In this document: piece after piece, positions 15,018 to 24,636 of the stretch
How positions within the stretch are numbered: position 1 is the stretch's first letter
How the letters are laid out: every line of letters begins with the position of its first letter
Assembly (NCBI RefSeq): GCF_003385235.1
Contig: NZ_PQIA01000051.1
Span: 1-55,154, forward strand
Direction of reading: 5' to 3'
DNA length: 55,154 nt
DNA from: Amycolatopsis circi
GTDB taxonomy: Bacteria; Actinomycetota; Actinomycetes; Mycobacteriales; Pseudonocardiaceae
The notes under the pieces: generated by a model
The model's database searches: none
What the model saw: the letters and a program-made list of their open reading frames with translations, nothing else
What the model was told of the DNA's origin: nothing
Made by a program: the position numbers and the translations under genes

Positions 15018-15055
15018 AAGGCCGCCGCCGCGACTCCGCGGCGAGCGGCCTTTTC
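15018..15055 (+). terminator. Terminator after the WXG-domain gene
   Basis: AAGGCCGC-CGCCGCG and CGCGGCG-A-GCGGCCTT pair around the loop ACTC with one unpaired A, followed by TTTTCC. It lies six bases after the stop of the forward gene and is a strong intrinsic terminator. Confidence 0.85.
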
Positions 15056-15081
15056 CGTGCCTGGAACCGGGCGCTCTCCAT

Positions 15082-15090
15082 TGTGGACAA
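15082..15090 (-). promoter_or_regulatory. Perfect DnaA-box sequence
   Basis: TTGTCCACA (reverse strand) equals the actinobacterial DnaA box. It stands alone between two terminators, with no origin-like cluster around it. It may titrate DnaA or be a chance match. Confidence 0.4.
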
Positions 15091-15138
15091 ACAAAAGGGC
15101 CGCTCCTCGCGATGATCGCGGGGAGCGGCCCTCTTTTC
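15091..15138. terminator. Bidirectional terminator between convergent genes
   Basis: A 16-bp stem (15097-15112 with 15116-15131, one G-T pair) with a 3-base loop is flanked by AAAA on the left and CTTTTC on the right. It can therefore end transcripts from both directions. It lies nine bases after the mycP stop. Confidence 0.85.
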
Positions 15139-15147
15139 GTGCCTGAA

Positions 15148-16806
15148 TTACCGGGCCGGCGGCGCCCCGGACCGCTTCCGCCGGATCGTGTGCACCACGA
15201 ACAGCGTGATCAGCAGCGCCGCCACGCCGCCGCCGGTGCCGGCGAGCGCGACGATCATCGGCGTCGAGCTGATGCCGTCGGCCGGCGGCAGCTTGGCCTC
15301 CTGCACCACCGGCTTCGGCAGCGAGAGGTTGCCGGTGTCGCCCGGCAGGTTCGCGGTGAGCGCGGCGACCGGGTCGATCACGCCGTAGCCGACGAAGTTG
15401 TCGCGTCCGCCGGGAGCGGCCGGGTGCTGCGCGGTCGCCTTGAGCCGCTTGACCACGTCGCTCGCCTTCATGTGCGGGTACATCGAGCGGACCAGCGCGG
15501 CGACGCCCGCCACGTACGGCGCGGCGAAGCTGGTGCCCTGGATCGGCGACGGAGAGCCGTTCGCGATGGTGAGGTTCGCCAGTCCGGTCGAATGCTCCGC
15601 CGGGTCGAGCGACACGATCTTGGTGCCCGGCGCGGCGACGCCGACCCACGGGCCGTGCACGCTGAACGGCGCGATGCCGCCGTCTTCCTGGATGGCTCCG
15701 ACGGACAGCACGTCGTCGGAGAACCACGGCGGCGTGACGATCGACTTCGGCTTGTTCGGGTCGGGCTGGTCGTTCTGCGGGCAGTTTTCCGAGACGTTGC
15801 CCGCGGCCGCGACGACCACGATGTCCTTCCCTGCCGCGTAGTGCACCGCGGCTTGTACCTTGCGCTCGCCATCCTGGATGTCGCCGGGCGCGGTGCCCGC
15901 GCGACAGTGGTCGACCGACATGTTGATCACGCCGACCTGGCCGGCGTCGGCGATGCCGCGGATGATCTGCGCGAGCGTGTTCAGCGTGCCCGCGGTGCCT
16001 TGTTTCGCCAGATCCCGGCTGTCGCCCTTGTTGTCCTGCTGGGGCGACGTGCCGCTGCCGCCGCCGGTGCCGCCGCCCGAGGACGGGGGCAGTTGGCTGT
16101 TGCTGCTGCCCGCCGGGGGCTTCTGGCTGTCGCCGCTCGCGGGCGGCTGGCCGGATTCGCCGGACGGGGGAGCCGCGGGCTGCTGCGGGCTGTCGTCCTT
16201 GGTGTAGTTCTCGCTCAGCTGCCGGTAGGACACGATGTGCGCGTCCGGGGCGACGCCGATGAAGCCGACGTTCGGGTCCTGCGGGTTGCCCGCGATGATG
16301 CCGGCGACCTCGGTGCCGTGGCCGTCGCAGTCCTGAAGGCCGTCTTGCGCGCCGTTGTCCGGATGCGCGACGTAGTCCCCGCCGCTTTCCACCCGGCCCT
16401 GGAACCACGGATGCGGGGTGACACCAGTGTCGATCACGGCGACCTTCTGGTTGCCGCCGACCGATCCGGTCGCCGCGCGGACGATCTCCTGCGCCTTCGT
16501 CAGCTGCAGGTAGTCCTGGCCCCACGGGCGGGACTTGATCTCGACGTTCTGCCCGAGACTGCGCTGCACACAGTCGTTTTTCTTCTTGTACTTGGTATCC
16601 GGTCCGTGGCCGTCGGCAGGCGGCGCGTCGCCGAGACCCAGCGGCGGCGGGGTGGCCCAGGTGCCCGCGGGTGCGTCCGCCGTCTGTGCCGACGCCGGAG
16701 CCGCGGCGAACGGGGACAGCAGCCCGAGCCCGGCCGCGAACAGCGCCACCCCGGCGCGGCCGGGGAGGCCGAGCCTGCGGGGGAAGGAACGCATCGCGCG
16801 GCTCAC
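15148..16806 (-). CDS. mycP: Mycosin, membrane-anchored subtilisin protease of the ESX system
   Basis: Mycosins are subtilisin-like serine proteases anchored in the cell envelope that stabilise the ESX complex. The 552-residue protein has a signal peptide (cleavage likely after APASA, about residue 40), Asp in VAVIDTG (about 124), His in DCDGHGTEVAG (about 163), the oxyanion Asn in VAAAGNVSEN, Ser in QGTSFAAPYVAG (about 425), and a C-terminal membrane helix with a basic tail (LLITLFVVHTIRRKR). A Pro/Ser/Gly-rich insertion of about 60 residues follows the His region. GTG 16806 overlaps the eccD stop (GTGA); ATG 16794 is an alternative. The catalytic triad is intact. Confidence 0.95.
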   Translation of the reverse strand: MSRAMRSFPRRLGLPGRAGVALFAAGLGLLSPFAAAPASAQTADAPAGTWATPPPLGLGDAPPADGHGPDTKYKKKNDCVQRSLGQNVEIKSRPWGQDYLQLTKAQEIVRAATGSVGGNQKVAVIDTGVTPHPWFQGRVESGGDYVAHPDNGAQDGLQDCDGHGTEVAGIIAGNPQDPNVGFIGVAPDAHIVSYRQLSENYTKDDSPQQPAAPPSGESGQPPASGDSQKPPAGSSNSQLPPSSGGGTGGGSGTSPQQDNKGDSRDLAKQGTAGTLNTLAQIIRGIADAGQVGVINMSVDHCRAGTAPGDIQDGERKVQAAVHYAAGKDIVVVAAAGNVSENCPQNDQPDPNKPKSIVTPPWFSDDVLSVGAIQEDGGIAPFSVHGPWVGVAAPGTKIVSLDPAEHSTGLANLTIANGSPSPIQGTSFAAPYVAGVAALVRSMYPHMKASDVVKRLKATAQHPAAPGGRDNFVGYGVIDPVAALTANLPGDTGNLSLPKPVVQEAKLPPADGISSTPMIVALAGTGGGVAALLITLFVVHTIRRKRSGAPPAR

Positions 16807-18203
16807 TTGAGGTTGAGGTGTCGCAGCGTCGAGTAGAGGTCCATCACGCCGAGGGCGAGCGGCAGCACCACGGCGATGCAGATCGCCTCGATGATCTCCA
16901 CCGTGCGCCGCAGCGGCGGCGAGAAACGCTGGTCCGGGAAGATCACGCCGACCACGAGGGCGGCCGCGGCGATCAGGATCAGCGCGCCGAAGACGTACAG
17001 CAGCCGCTGCTCGGCGGTGGCGGAGAAGAACAGCCAGCCGAGCAGGATTCCCGCCGCGGCGACCATGCCGGTGGTGAGCAGCGCGATGGCCTGCGCGCCG
17101 TTGGCGTAGGCGCGGGCGCGCAGCAGCAGGACCAGCGTGGCGACGACGCCGAGGATGACGCCGAAGGCGTTCGGCGCGGTGGCCGCGAGGACCGCCGCGC
17201 CCGCCGTGGTGGCGCCACAGCCGATCATCAGGCCGGTCATGTAGTCGTGCGCGACCGCGGTGCGCTGCTCGATCGCCTTGTAGTCCGGGAAGCCGGTGTC
17301 TTCCTTCAGTTCTTCGGCGGTGCTCGGCACGTACGGCAGCGGCAGCTTGGCGAGCCAGATGGTGGCGCGCGGCAGGAACGAGATGCAGCCCAGCGCGACG
17401 GCGACCGTGCCCGCCGCGACCGCCGAGGTGTCGGCGCCGGTCATGAGCGTCGCGACGAGGAAGGCGAGCGAGCCGAACACGCCCGCGGTGGCGGTCGCGA
17501 TGAACACCCGGATGCCCGCGCCGACCACGAGGATGCAGACCGCCGAGACGATCAGCACCAGCACCGCGCCGAGCAGCAGGTTTGCCCGGACGGACAGTCC
17601 CGGCACGATGTAGAACCCGCTGACGAACGCCAGCGGAAGGCCGCCCGCCGACGCGATCAGCACGCCGGTGGCCTCGGCCTGGTAGGCCTTGGCGAGCGTG
17701 GCGCCAACCGCGACGCAGGCGATCGCGCCGAGGCCGCCGGCGATCGCCGGGCCGAGCGCCGAACCGCCGTAGAGGGAGCCGCTGAAGAACAGCGCCAGCG
17801 CGGAGAAGAACAGGGCGAGCCCGCCGGCGACATGGCCGAACCGGCGCGCGGTTTCTTTCGTCCACGGGCGGAAGGTGTCGGGGTCGGCCTCCGCGATGGC
17901 GTCGACCACGTCGTCGTACATCGGCGGCGGCGGGTTCTCGTTCCGCTTGCGCAACTGCAGCAGTTCGCCGTCGACCACGCCGAGGGACGCGAGCGTCCGG
18001 CTCGGGTCGAGCGGGGCGTCGCCGAGCTTGGCCAACGCCCACCCGCCGTGGCGGGCCCCGCCGTCCGGAGTGACCTCCTTGGCCATCTCCAGAAGCATGG
18101 GCAGCAGGTCGGCCACCGCCACGTCGGCCGGAAGCGCGACGTCGATGCGTGTCGTCGGTGCGACCACCGTGACCCTGCTGAATACCGTCGTGCCCGTTGC
18201 CAC
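16803..18203 (-). CDS. eccD: Type VII secretion integral membrane protein EccD
   Basis: EccD forms the membrane vestibule of the ESX complex. The 466-residue product has an N-terminal ubiquitin-like domain (about residues 5-95, including TRIDVALPADVAVADLLPML) followed by about eleven hydrophobic helices, the EccD arrangement. GTG 18203 (VATGTTVFSRVTVV) follows GCGGGGG; the frame stays open upstream but without a site. It is coupled to mycP by overlap. A TATAAG -10-like box lies upstream at 18241-18246. Confidence 0.95.
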   Translation of the reverse strand: MATGTTVFSRVTVVAPTTRIDVALPADVAVADLLPMLLEMAKEVTPDGGARHGGWALAKLGDAPLDPSRTLASLGVVDGELLQLRKRNENPPPPMYDDVVDAIAEADPDTFRPWTKETARRFGHVAGGLALFFSALALFFSGSLYGGSALGPAIAGGLGAIACVAVGATLAKAYQAEATGVLIASAGGLPLAFVSGFYIVPGLSVRANLLLGAVLVLIVSAVCILVVGAGIRVFIATATAGVFGSLAFLVATLMTGADTSAVAAGTVAVALGCISFLPRATIWLAKLPLPYVPSTAEELKEDTGFPDYKAIEQRTAVAHDYMTGLMIGCGATTAGAAVLAATAPNAFGVILGVVATLVLLLRARAYANGAQAIALLTTGMVAAAGILLGWLFFSATAEQRLLYVFGALILIAAAALVVGVIFPDQRFSPPLRRTVEIIEAICIAVVLPLALGVMDLYSTLRHLNLK

Positions 18204-18532
18204 TAGATCCCCCGCTCTGAAAAGACAGCTCCCGGGGGAACTTATACCGAACCTGGTGACAGGTTTCAGCGCGTGTCCGCAAATCGTCGGCGAAAATACC
18301 CGTACCGGCCCGTTTGAGCCAGACCGAGCAGCGGGTTCGTCCGCCTGGTCCGTTAACTGTCGGTGGCGGTCCTTACACTCGGCCGCACTGGGAGGACGGG
18401 CCCCGCCGGGGGCCCGCGGAGGGGGTGCGAGATGCCGATCCTGGAGTTGGCCGGATTTCCGGGGCGACGTTCGATAGGTTGTCCCGCGCACCCGGGTGCA
18501 GGCGTCGAGCAGGAATAGAGGGGTCCTTCTAG
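18204..18532. other. Divergent intergenic region between eccD and eccC
   Basis: No gene is seen in these 329 bases. Possible promoter elements are CTTATA (reverse-strand TATAAG, 18241-18246) for eccD and TACACT (18374-18379) for eccC, neither with a clear -35. A hairpin GGGCCCC/GGGGCCC at 18398-18415 would lie in the eccC leader. Confidence 0.5.
18241..18246 (-). promoter_or_regulatory. Candidate -10 box of eccD-mycP
   Basis: TATAAG on the reverse strand, in the context GGTTCGGTATAAG, lies 38 bases before the eccD GTG. No -35 at standard spacing was found. Confidence 0.35.
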
Positions 18533-21500
18533 ATGAGCACGCTGCAGTTCAAGAAGTCGCCGCGGCTGGCCGCGCCGCGCCCGCCCGGCGGCGAGGTGCA
18601 TCTCGAGCCGCCGCCCGAGGTGCCCCGCACGATCCCGGGAAGCATTGTCGCCAAGGCGATTCCGGCCGTGATGATCTTCGCGTCGCTCGGGATGATGGTT
18701 TTCATGTTCACGGCGGGCGGCGGGAAGAGCCCGACCACGATCATGATGAGCGGCATGATGCTGATGGGCACCGTCGGCATGCTCGCCGGAGGCGGCGGAA
18801 AGGGCGGCGGCCAGAAGAAGGCCGAGATGGACGAGGACCGCAAGGACTACCTGCGGTACCTCGGCCAGATGCGCGACCGCGCCCGCGAGGCGATGGTCGA
18901 CCAGCGCGCCGCCCTCGAATGGGTGCACCCGGACCCGCAGTCGCTGTGGTCGCTCGCGGCGAGCCGCCGGATGTGGGAGCGCAGGCAGAACGACCAGGAC
19001 TTCCTGCACCTGCGCGTCGGCCGCAGCTCGCACCGCCTCGCCACCCGGCTGGTCCCGCCCCAGACCGGCCCGGTGGACGAACTGGAGCCGATCGCCACCC
19101 TCGCGCTGCGCCGGTTCGTGCGCGCGCACTCGATCGTGCCGGACCTGCCCACCCAGATCACCCTCCGCGGGTTCGCGGCGGTCAGCATGCAGGGCGAGCG
19201 GCACCGCACCCGCGCGCTGACCCGCGCGATGCTGGCCCAGCTGGTCGCCTTCCACAGCCCGGACGACGTGATGATCGCGGTCGCCACCGCGGGCCGGGCG
19301 AAGGAGGAGTGGGAGTGGGCGAAGTGGCTCCCGCACGCCCAGCACCCCACGCTGTCCGACGGCATCGGCCAGCTGCGCATGATGGCCGGCTCGCTCAAGC
19401 AGATCGAAGACTGGCTGGACGAGGAGCTGCGCGACCGGCAGCGGTTCTCCCGCAACGCGACGCCCGCCCCGGACCAGCCGCACGTCGTGATCATCGTGGA
19501 CGACGCCGAGGTCACCCGCGAGGAGCAGATCATCCTCGAGGAGGGCCTGGTCGGCGTCACCCTGATCGACCTTTCCGATTCGGTCGGCAACCTCGCCGCC
19601 CGGCGCGGCCTCCGGCTCGTGGTCGAGGAAGACCGGCTCGGCGCGCGCAGCGCGGGCGGGGTCGAATGGTTCGGCCGTCCGGACAGCCTCAGCGTGGTCG
19701 AGGTCGAGGCGCTCGCCCGGCTTCTCGCGCCGTACCGCGTCGGCGGGGGCGGCGGCCAGGACGTCAGCGACGAAGAGCCGCTGCTGTCCAACCCCTCGCT
19801 GCTGGAACTGCTCAGCATCCCCGGCGACCCGATGACGTTCGACGTCCAGCAGGCATGGCGGCCCCGGCCGATCCGCGACCGCTACCGCGTCCCGTTCGGC
19901 GTCGGCGAGTACGGCCAGCCGGTGGAGCTGGACATCAAGGAAGCCGCGGCGGAGGGCATGGGCCCGCACGGCCTGTGCATCGGCGCGACCGGTTCCGGCA
20001 AGTCGGAGTTCCTGCGCACGCTGGTGCTGGGCATGCTGGCCACGCACTCGTCGAGCACGCTGAACTTCGTCCTCGTCGACTTCAAGGGCGGTGCGACGTT
20101 CCTCGGCTTGGACAAGGCCCCGCACGTGTCCGCGGTCATCACCAACCTCGCGGACGAGGTCACGCTGGTCGACCGGATGAAGGACGCGCTGGCCGGCGAG
20201 ATGAACCGTCGCCAGGAAGCGCTGAAGAACGGCGGCAACTTCAAGAACGTCTGGGAATACGAGAAGGCCCGCGAGAACGGCGCCGACCTCGACCCGCTGC
20301 CCGCGCTGTTCATCGTCTGTGACGAGTTCTCCGAACTGCTGGCGGCGAAGCCGGACTTCATCGACCTGTTCGTCGCGATCGGCCGGCTGGGCCGGTCGCT
20401 GCAGATGCACATGCTGCTCGCGTCGCAGCGGCTGGAAGAGGGCAAGCTGCGCGGTCTCGACTCGCACCTGTCCTACCGGATCGGCCTGAAGACGTTCTCC
20501 GCGGCGGAATCCCGCGCGGCGATCGGCGTGCCGGACGCGTTCGAACTGCCGTCGGTCCCCGGTGGCGGTTATCTGAAGTACGACACCTCGACCCTGGTGC
20601 GGTTCAAGGCTTCCTACGTCTCGGGCCCGTACCGGCCCGCGGGCATCAAGGCGGCCGGTCCGGCCGCCACCGTGGTGCGCGCCGACAAGCGGCCGCAGCT
20701 GTTCGTGCCGGACTTCGTGGAACTGCCGAAGGAACCCGAGCCGGAACCGGTTGCCGAGGAAGAAGAAGCTCCGAAGCCGAAGGAGTCCGAAGAGGCGGTC
20801 GAGCCCAGCGAGCTGGACGTCATCGTCAGCCGCCTGATCGGGCAGGGGCCGCCGGCGCACGAGGTGTGGCTGCCGCCGTTGAACGAGCCGAACTCGCTCG
20901 ACACGATGCTGCCGAACCTCAACCCCACCGACGACCGCGGCCTGTCCCCGGTCGGGTTCTTCGGCAACGGCAGGCTGCAGGTGCCGATGGGCATCGTCGA
21001 CCGGCCGTACGAGCAGCGGCGCGACTTCCTGTGGGCGGACTTCGCCGGTGCGCAGGGCCACGGCGTCATCGCGGGCGGCCCGCAGTCGGGCAAGTCGACC
21101 ATGCTCCGGACGCTGATCATGTCGATGGCGCTCACCCACACCCCCGAGGAAGCGCAGTTCTACTGCCTCGACCTCGGTGGCGGCACCCTCGCCGGCCTCG
21201 CGGACCTTCCGCACGTCGGCGGGGTCGCGGTGGCCCGGCGCGAGCCGGACAAGGCCCGCCGGATCGTGGCCGAGCTGACCACGCTGCTGACCGAGCGCGA
21301 AGGCCGGTTCGGGGCGCTGGGCGTCGACTCGATGACGGAGTTCCGCAACCGGAAGCGCCGCGGGGAGATCCCGCCGGAGCAGGACCCGTTCGGCGACGCG
21401 TTCCTGATCGTGGACAACTGGCGGGCGCTGCGCGACGACTTCGAGGAGCTGGAGACGTCGATCACGCGGCTGGCCACGCAGGGTCTGGCCTACGGCGTGC

Positions 21501-22552
21501 ACGTGATCATCTCGGCCAACCGGTGGGCGGACCTCCGGCCGGCGATCAAGGACATGCTCGGCACGCGGTTCGAGCTGCGCCTCGGTGACCCGACGGAGTC
21601 CGAAATGGACCGCCGGATCGCGGTCAACGTGCCTGCCGGGCGGCCGGGCCGCGGACTCACCCGCGACAAGCTGCACCTGCTCACCGGTCTGCCGCGGATC
21701 GACGGGTCGAGCGACCCGGAGACGGTCGCGGCGGGCGTCGCGGACGCGGTCGCGAAGATCCGCGGGGCGTGGCGCGGCCGGGTGGCTCCGCAGGTGCGCC
21801 TGCTGCCGGAGATGATCACCTACGAAGAGGTCCTGCAGATCGACCAGAAGCGGGACACGAAGCTGGTCCCGATCGGCGTCAACGAGGAAGACCTGCAGCC
21901 GATCTACCTGGACTTCGACGCGGACCCGCACTTCTTCGCGTTCGCCGACGGCGAGTCCGGCAAGACGAACCTGCTGCGGCAGATCGCGCGCGGCATCACC
22001 GAGCGCTACACGCCGCAGGAGGCCGTGATCCTGCTGGTCGACTACCGGCGCACGATGCTCGGGTTCCTCCAGGGCGATTCGCTGCTCGGCTACGCCGTGT
22101 CGTCGGCGCAGCTGGACAGCATGGTCCAGGACGTGGTCGGGTCGATGACGCGGCGGCTGCCGGGTCCGGACGTCACCCAGGAGCAGCTGAAGACCCGGTC
22201 CTGGTGGACCGGTCCGGAGCTGTTCATCCTTGTCGACGACTACGACCTGGTGGCCACGCAGTCCACCAACCCGCTCAAGCCGTTGTCGGAATTCCTCGCC
22301 CAGGCGAAGGACGTCGGCCTGCACTTGATCGTGGTCCGGCGCACCGGTGGTGCGTCGCGGGCGGCGTACGACCCGATCATCGGCAAGCTCAAGGAGCTGG
22401 CGGCCACCGGCATGGTGATGAACGGTTCCCGCGACGAGGGCGTGCTGATCGGCAACATCCGGCCGAGCGCCATGCCGCCGGGCCGGGGCAACATGCTGAG
22501 CCGCAAGAACGGGAAGCAGCTCGTGCAGGTGTCGTGGATCCAGCCGGACTGA
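18533..22552 (+). CDS. eccC: Type VII secretion ATPase EccC, single chain with three ATPase domains
   Basis: EccC is the FtsK/SpoIIIE-type motor that recognises and drives ESX substrates. The 1339-residue chain has two membrane helices near residues 40-85 (VMIFASLGMMVFMFTAGGG, then MMLMGTVGMLAGGGG). Three P-loop domains follow with Walker A motifs GATGSGKSEF (about 482), GGPQSGKSTM (about 846) and ADGESGKTNL (about 1137). Walker B-like strands include PALFIVCDEFSELLA, FLIVDNW and FILVDDYDLV. An acidic linker (EPEPEPVAEEEEAPKPKESE) separates domains 1 and 2. It is a fused EccCa-EccCb, as in ESX-4. GAGGGG lies upstream of ATG 18533. Confidence 0.97.
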   Translation: MSTLQFKKSPRLAAPRPPGGEVHLEPPPEVPRTIPGSIVAKAIPAVMIFASLGMMVFMFTAGGGKSPTTIMMSGMMLMGTVGMLAGGGGKGGGQKKAEMDEDRKDYLRYLGQMRDRAREAMVDQRAALEWVHPDPQSLWSLAASRRMWERRQNDQDFLHLRVGRSSHRLATRLVPPQTGPVDELEPIATLALRRFVRAHSIVPDLPTQITLRGFAAVSMQGERHRTRALTRAMLAQLVAFHSPDDVMIAVATAGRAKEEWEWAKWLPHAQHPTLSDGIGQLRMMAGSLKQIEDWLDEELRDRQRFSRNATPAPDQPHVVIIVDDAEVTREEQIILEEGLVGVTLIDLSDSVGNLAARRGLRLVVEEDRLGARSAGGVEWFGRPDSLSVVEVEALARLLAPYRVGGGGGQDVSDEEPLLSNPSLLELLSIPGDPMTFDVQQAWRPRPIRDRYRVPFGVGEYGQPVELDIKEAAAEGMGPHGLCIGATGSGKSEFLRTLVLGMLATHSSSTLNFVLVDFKGGATFLGLDKAPHVSAVITNLADEVTLVDRMKDALAGEMNRRQEALKNGGNFKNVWEYEKARENGADLDPLPALFIVCDEFSELLAAKPDFIDLFVAIGRLGRSLQMHMLLASQRLEEGKLRGLDSHLSYRIGLKTFSAAESRAAIGVPDAFELPSVPGGGYLKYDTSTLVRFKASYVSGPYRPAGIKAAGPAATVVRADKRPQLFVPDFVELPKEPEPEPVAEEEEAPKPKESEEAVEPSELDVIVSRLIGQGPPAHEVWLPPLNEPNSLDTMLPNLNPTDDRGLSPVGFFGNGRLQVPMGIVDRPYEQRRDFLWADFAGAQGHGVIAGGPQSGKSTMLRTLIMSMALTHTPEEAQFYCLDLGGGTLAGLADLPHVGGVAVARREPDKARRIVAELTTLLTEREGRFGALGVDSMTEFRNRKRRGEIPPEQDPFGDAFLIVDNWRALRDDFEELETSITRLATQGLAYGVHVIISANRWADLRPAIKDMLGTRFELRLGDPTESEMDRRIAVNVPAGRPGRGLTRDKLHLLTGLPRIDGSSDPETVAAGVADAVAKIRGAWRGRVAPQVRLLPEMITYEEVLQIDQKRDTKLVPIGVNEEDLQPIYLDFDADPHFFAFADGESGKTNLLRQIARGITERYTPQEAVILLVDYRRTMLGFLQGDSLLGYAVSSAQLDSMVQDVVGSMTRRLPGPDVTQEQLKTRSWWTGPELFILVDDYDLVATQSTNPLKPLSEFLAQAKDVGLHLIVVRRTGGASRAAYDPIIGKLKELAATGMVMNGSRDEGVLIGNIRPSAMPPGRGNMLSRKNGKQLVQVSWIQPD

Positions 22553-22595
22553 CCGGCCGGGGAGGAGCCGGCGCGCTTGACCGAAGGGGTGCCCG

Positions 22596-24626
22596 GTGAC
22601 AGTGCGGGTCGCGATCGACTTCGGGACCTCGAGCACCTGTGTCGTCGTGTCGGTCAACGGCCGCGAACCGCAGGTCGTGGTGATCGACGGGCAGCCGCTG
22701 ATGTCGTCGGCGGTGTACGCGGCGTCCGACGGCACGCTGTTCGTCGGCCAGGAGGCCGAGCGGCAGGCGGCCGTCGACCCGTCGCGCTACGAGCCGAATC
22801 CGAAGCGGCGGATCGACGAGGGCGATCTGCTGCTCGGCGATTCGGTGCTGCGGGTCATCGACGTCGTGCACGCGGTGCTGGACCGGGCGGTCGCTGAGGC
22901 GCGGCGCGTCGCGGGCGACGCCGAGGTGGATCTGCTGGTGCTCACCCACCCGGCGGACTGGGGCGCGATCCGCACCCGGCTGCTGCGCCAGGCTGCGGGC
23001 AGGCTGGCGCGCGAGGTGGCGCTGGTACCGGAACCGGTGGCCGCGGCGGTGTACCACGCGGCCACCTTCGCCCCGGAAGCTTCGCCGGGCGGCCGGACGG
23101 TCGAGTTCTCCGGCCGTCCTGGCGACGCGCTGGCAGTGCTTGATCTCGGCGGCGGCACGGTCGACGTCAGCGTCGTCCAGCGGTCACCGGAGGCCGCTCG
23201 CGCCGCGCGAGTGCCCGGTGCGCCGCCGCAGCGGGGCGGGTTCCAGGTGCTGGCGACCCGAGGCGATCCGAGTTTCGGCGGGGCCGACATCGACCAGGCG
23301 TTGCTGGAGCACGTCGGGTCGCTGGTGTCCGGCACGGATCCGCAGGCGTGGCAGCAACTGGTCGAGGGCCGCGAGCTGGCTGAGCGCCGGCGGCGCCGGG
23401 TCCTGCGCCAGGATGTCCGCGGCGCGAAAGAGACGTTGTCGCGGCACACGTACACCGATGTGCCGTTGCCGCCGCCGTTCGCGGACGCGCACGTGACCCG
23501 GGTGGACTTGGAACGGCTGATCGGAGCTCCGCTCGGCCGGGTGGTCGAGCTGACCAGCGCCGCGATCGCCGACTCGGGCCTGCGCCCGAAGCAGCTCGCG
23601 GCGATCTTCCTCGTCGGCGGTTCAAGCCGGATCCCGATGATCTCCCGGCTGGTGCACGAGCGCACCGGCGTGGTGCCGACGAGCCTGGACCAGCCGGAGA
23701 CGGTCGTCGCGCGCGGCGCGCTCCGCGCGGTGCTGCTGGAACCGGACCGCACCGGCGTGCTGCCAGGTTCGTCGATCCCGGGGCAAACCGATCACCGCAC
23801 CGAGATCGTCCGCGGGGACGCGCCGGCCCGGCGCGGCCTGCCGCCGGTGCCAAACGCGCTGAACGCGCCGCCGAACGTGCGGAACGCTCCGGTGCCGCCG
23901 CGCGGGTTCTCGCCCGCCGATCCGGCCAGGGGGCCGCAAAGCGCGCCGTTCGGTGCCGTAGCGCCCGGTGGTCCGAGTCCACTCCAGACTGGTCCGGGCA
24001 AGAACACGTTGGGACAGAACGGTTCCGGGCACGGGGCGTTCGCCGCTTCCGGCACGGAGCCGTCGGGCGACTCCGGCGGCAAGGCGAAGAAACGCCGTCG
24101 GCTGTGGTTGATCACCGCCGCGGTGGCGGTCGTGGCACTGATCGCGGGCGGCGTCGTGTACTTCGTCAGCAGCGGGGACAGCTCAGAGCAAGGCCGTTCG
24201 TTCTCCCAATACGATTTCAGCCTCATCGCGCCGAACGACTGGGTCCAGACCACCGACGAGGTCGCGGACCGGCAGGTGATCCTGCACCCGCAGGACGCCG
24301 AGCGAGGAAATGATCTCGTGCTCGCGCAGGAGTTCGTCATGGACTACGACGCGACTGCGGACCGGCAGAAACTCGTCAGCACGTTGCAATCCGGGGTGAC
24401 CGGAAACGCGAACTACACTGCGTTCCGTTCCGATCTGACTTACGGTGGCCGGAGCGTGATCGGCTATGTCGAGAGCAAACCGGAACGGATTACCGTCCGC
24501 TGGTATGTGCTCGTGCAGGGGCGGATCCGGGTGCACGTCGGCTGCCAGTACCAGTCGCCGGCGGTGCAGCAGCGCGTCGACGCCGCGTGCGAGCAGGTGG
24601 TGCGCACGTTGAAGATCACCAGCTGA
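22596..24626 (+). CDS. Type VII secretion-associated Hsp70-like membrane protein (Rv3446c type)
   Basis: A 676-residue protein in three parts. Residues 1 to about 390 are an Hsp70/actin-fold ATPase domain with IDFGTSSTCVVV, VLDLGGGTVDVSVV and FLVGGSSRIPMI. A Pro/Asn-rich linker follows. After a basic stop-transfer (KAKKRRR) comes one membrane helix at about 504-525 (LITAAVAVVALIAGGVVYFV), then an extracytoplasmic domain of about 150 residues (FSQYDFSLIAPNDWVQTTDE onward) that resembles the type VII-associated C-terminal family named after Rv3446c. No peptide-binding domain of DnaK is present. It lies between eccC and esxU exactly as Rv3446c does in M. tuberculosis. The role is unknown; energy-dependent chaperoning of substrates is plausible. 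Confidence 0.88.
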   Translation: MTVRVAIDFGTSSTCVVVSVNGREPQVVVIDGQPLMSSAVYAASDGTLFVGQEAERQAAVDPSRYEPNPKRRIDEGDLLLGDSVLRVIDVVHAVLDRAVAEARRVAGDAEVDLLVLTHPADWGAIRTRLLRQAAGRLAREVALVPEPVAAAVYHAATFAPEASPGGRTVEFSGRPGDALAVLDLGGGTVDVSVVQRSPEAARAARVPGAPPQRGGFQVLATRGDPSFGGADIDQALLEHVGSLVSGTDPQAWQQLVEGRELAERRRRRVLRQDVRGAKETLSRHTYTDVPLPPPFADAHVTRVDLERLIGAPLGRVVELTSAAIADSGLRPKQLAAIFLVGGSSRIPMISRLVHERTGVVPTSLDQPETVVARGALRAVLLEPDRTGVLPGSSIPGQTDHRTEIVRGDAPARRGLPPVPNALNAPPNVRNAPVPPRGFSPADPARGPQSAPFGAVAPGGPSPLQTGPGKNTLGQNGSGHGAFAASGTEPSGDSGGKAKKRRRLWLITAAVAVVALIAGGVVYFVSSGDSSEQGRSFSQYDFSLIAPNDWVQTTDEVADRQVILHPQDAERGNDLVLAQEFVMDYDATADRQKLVSTLQSGVTGNANYTAFRSDLTYGGRSVIGYVESKPERITVRWYVLVQGRIRVHVGCQYQSPAVQQRVDAACEQVVRTLKITS

Positions 24627-24636
24627 AGGAGCACTC

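Noticed and set aside
16806..18282. Continuation of the mycP frame upstream as one 1044-codon protein
   Set aside because: The upstream part is an alternate frame of eccD; the mycP signal peptide and GTGA overlap show the true start.
18353..22735. 1460-codon reverse open frame across eccC
   Set aside because: Shadow frame of eccC, with Arg/Gly/Ala/His-rich composition typical of antisense reading in GC-rich genes.
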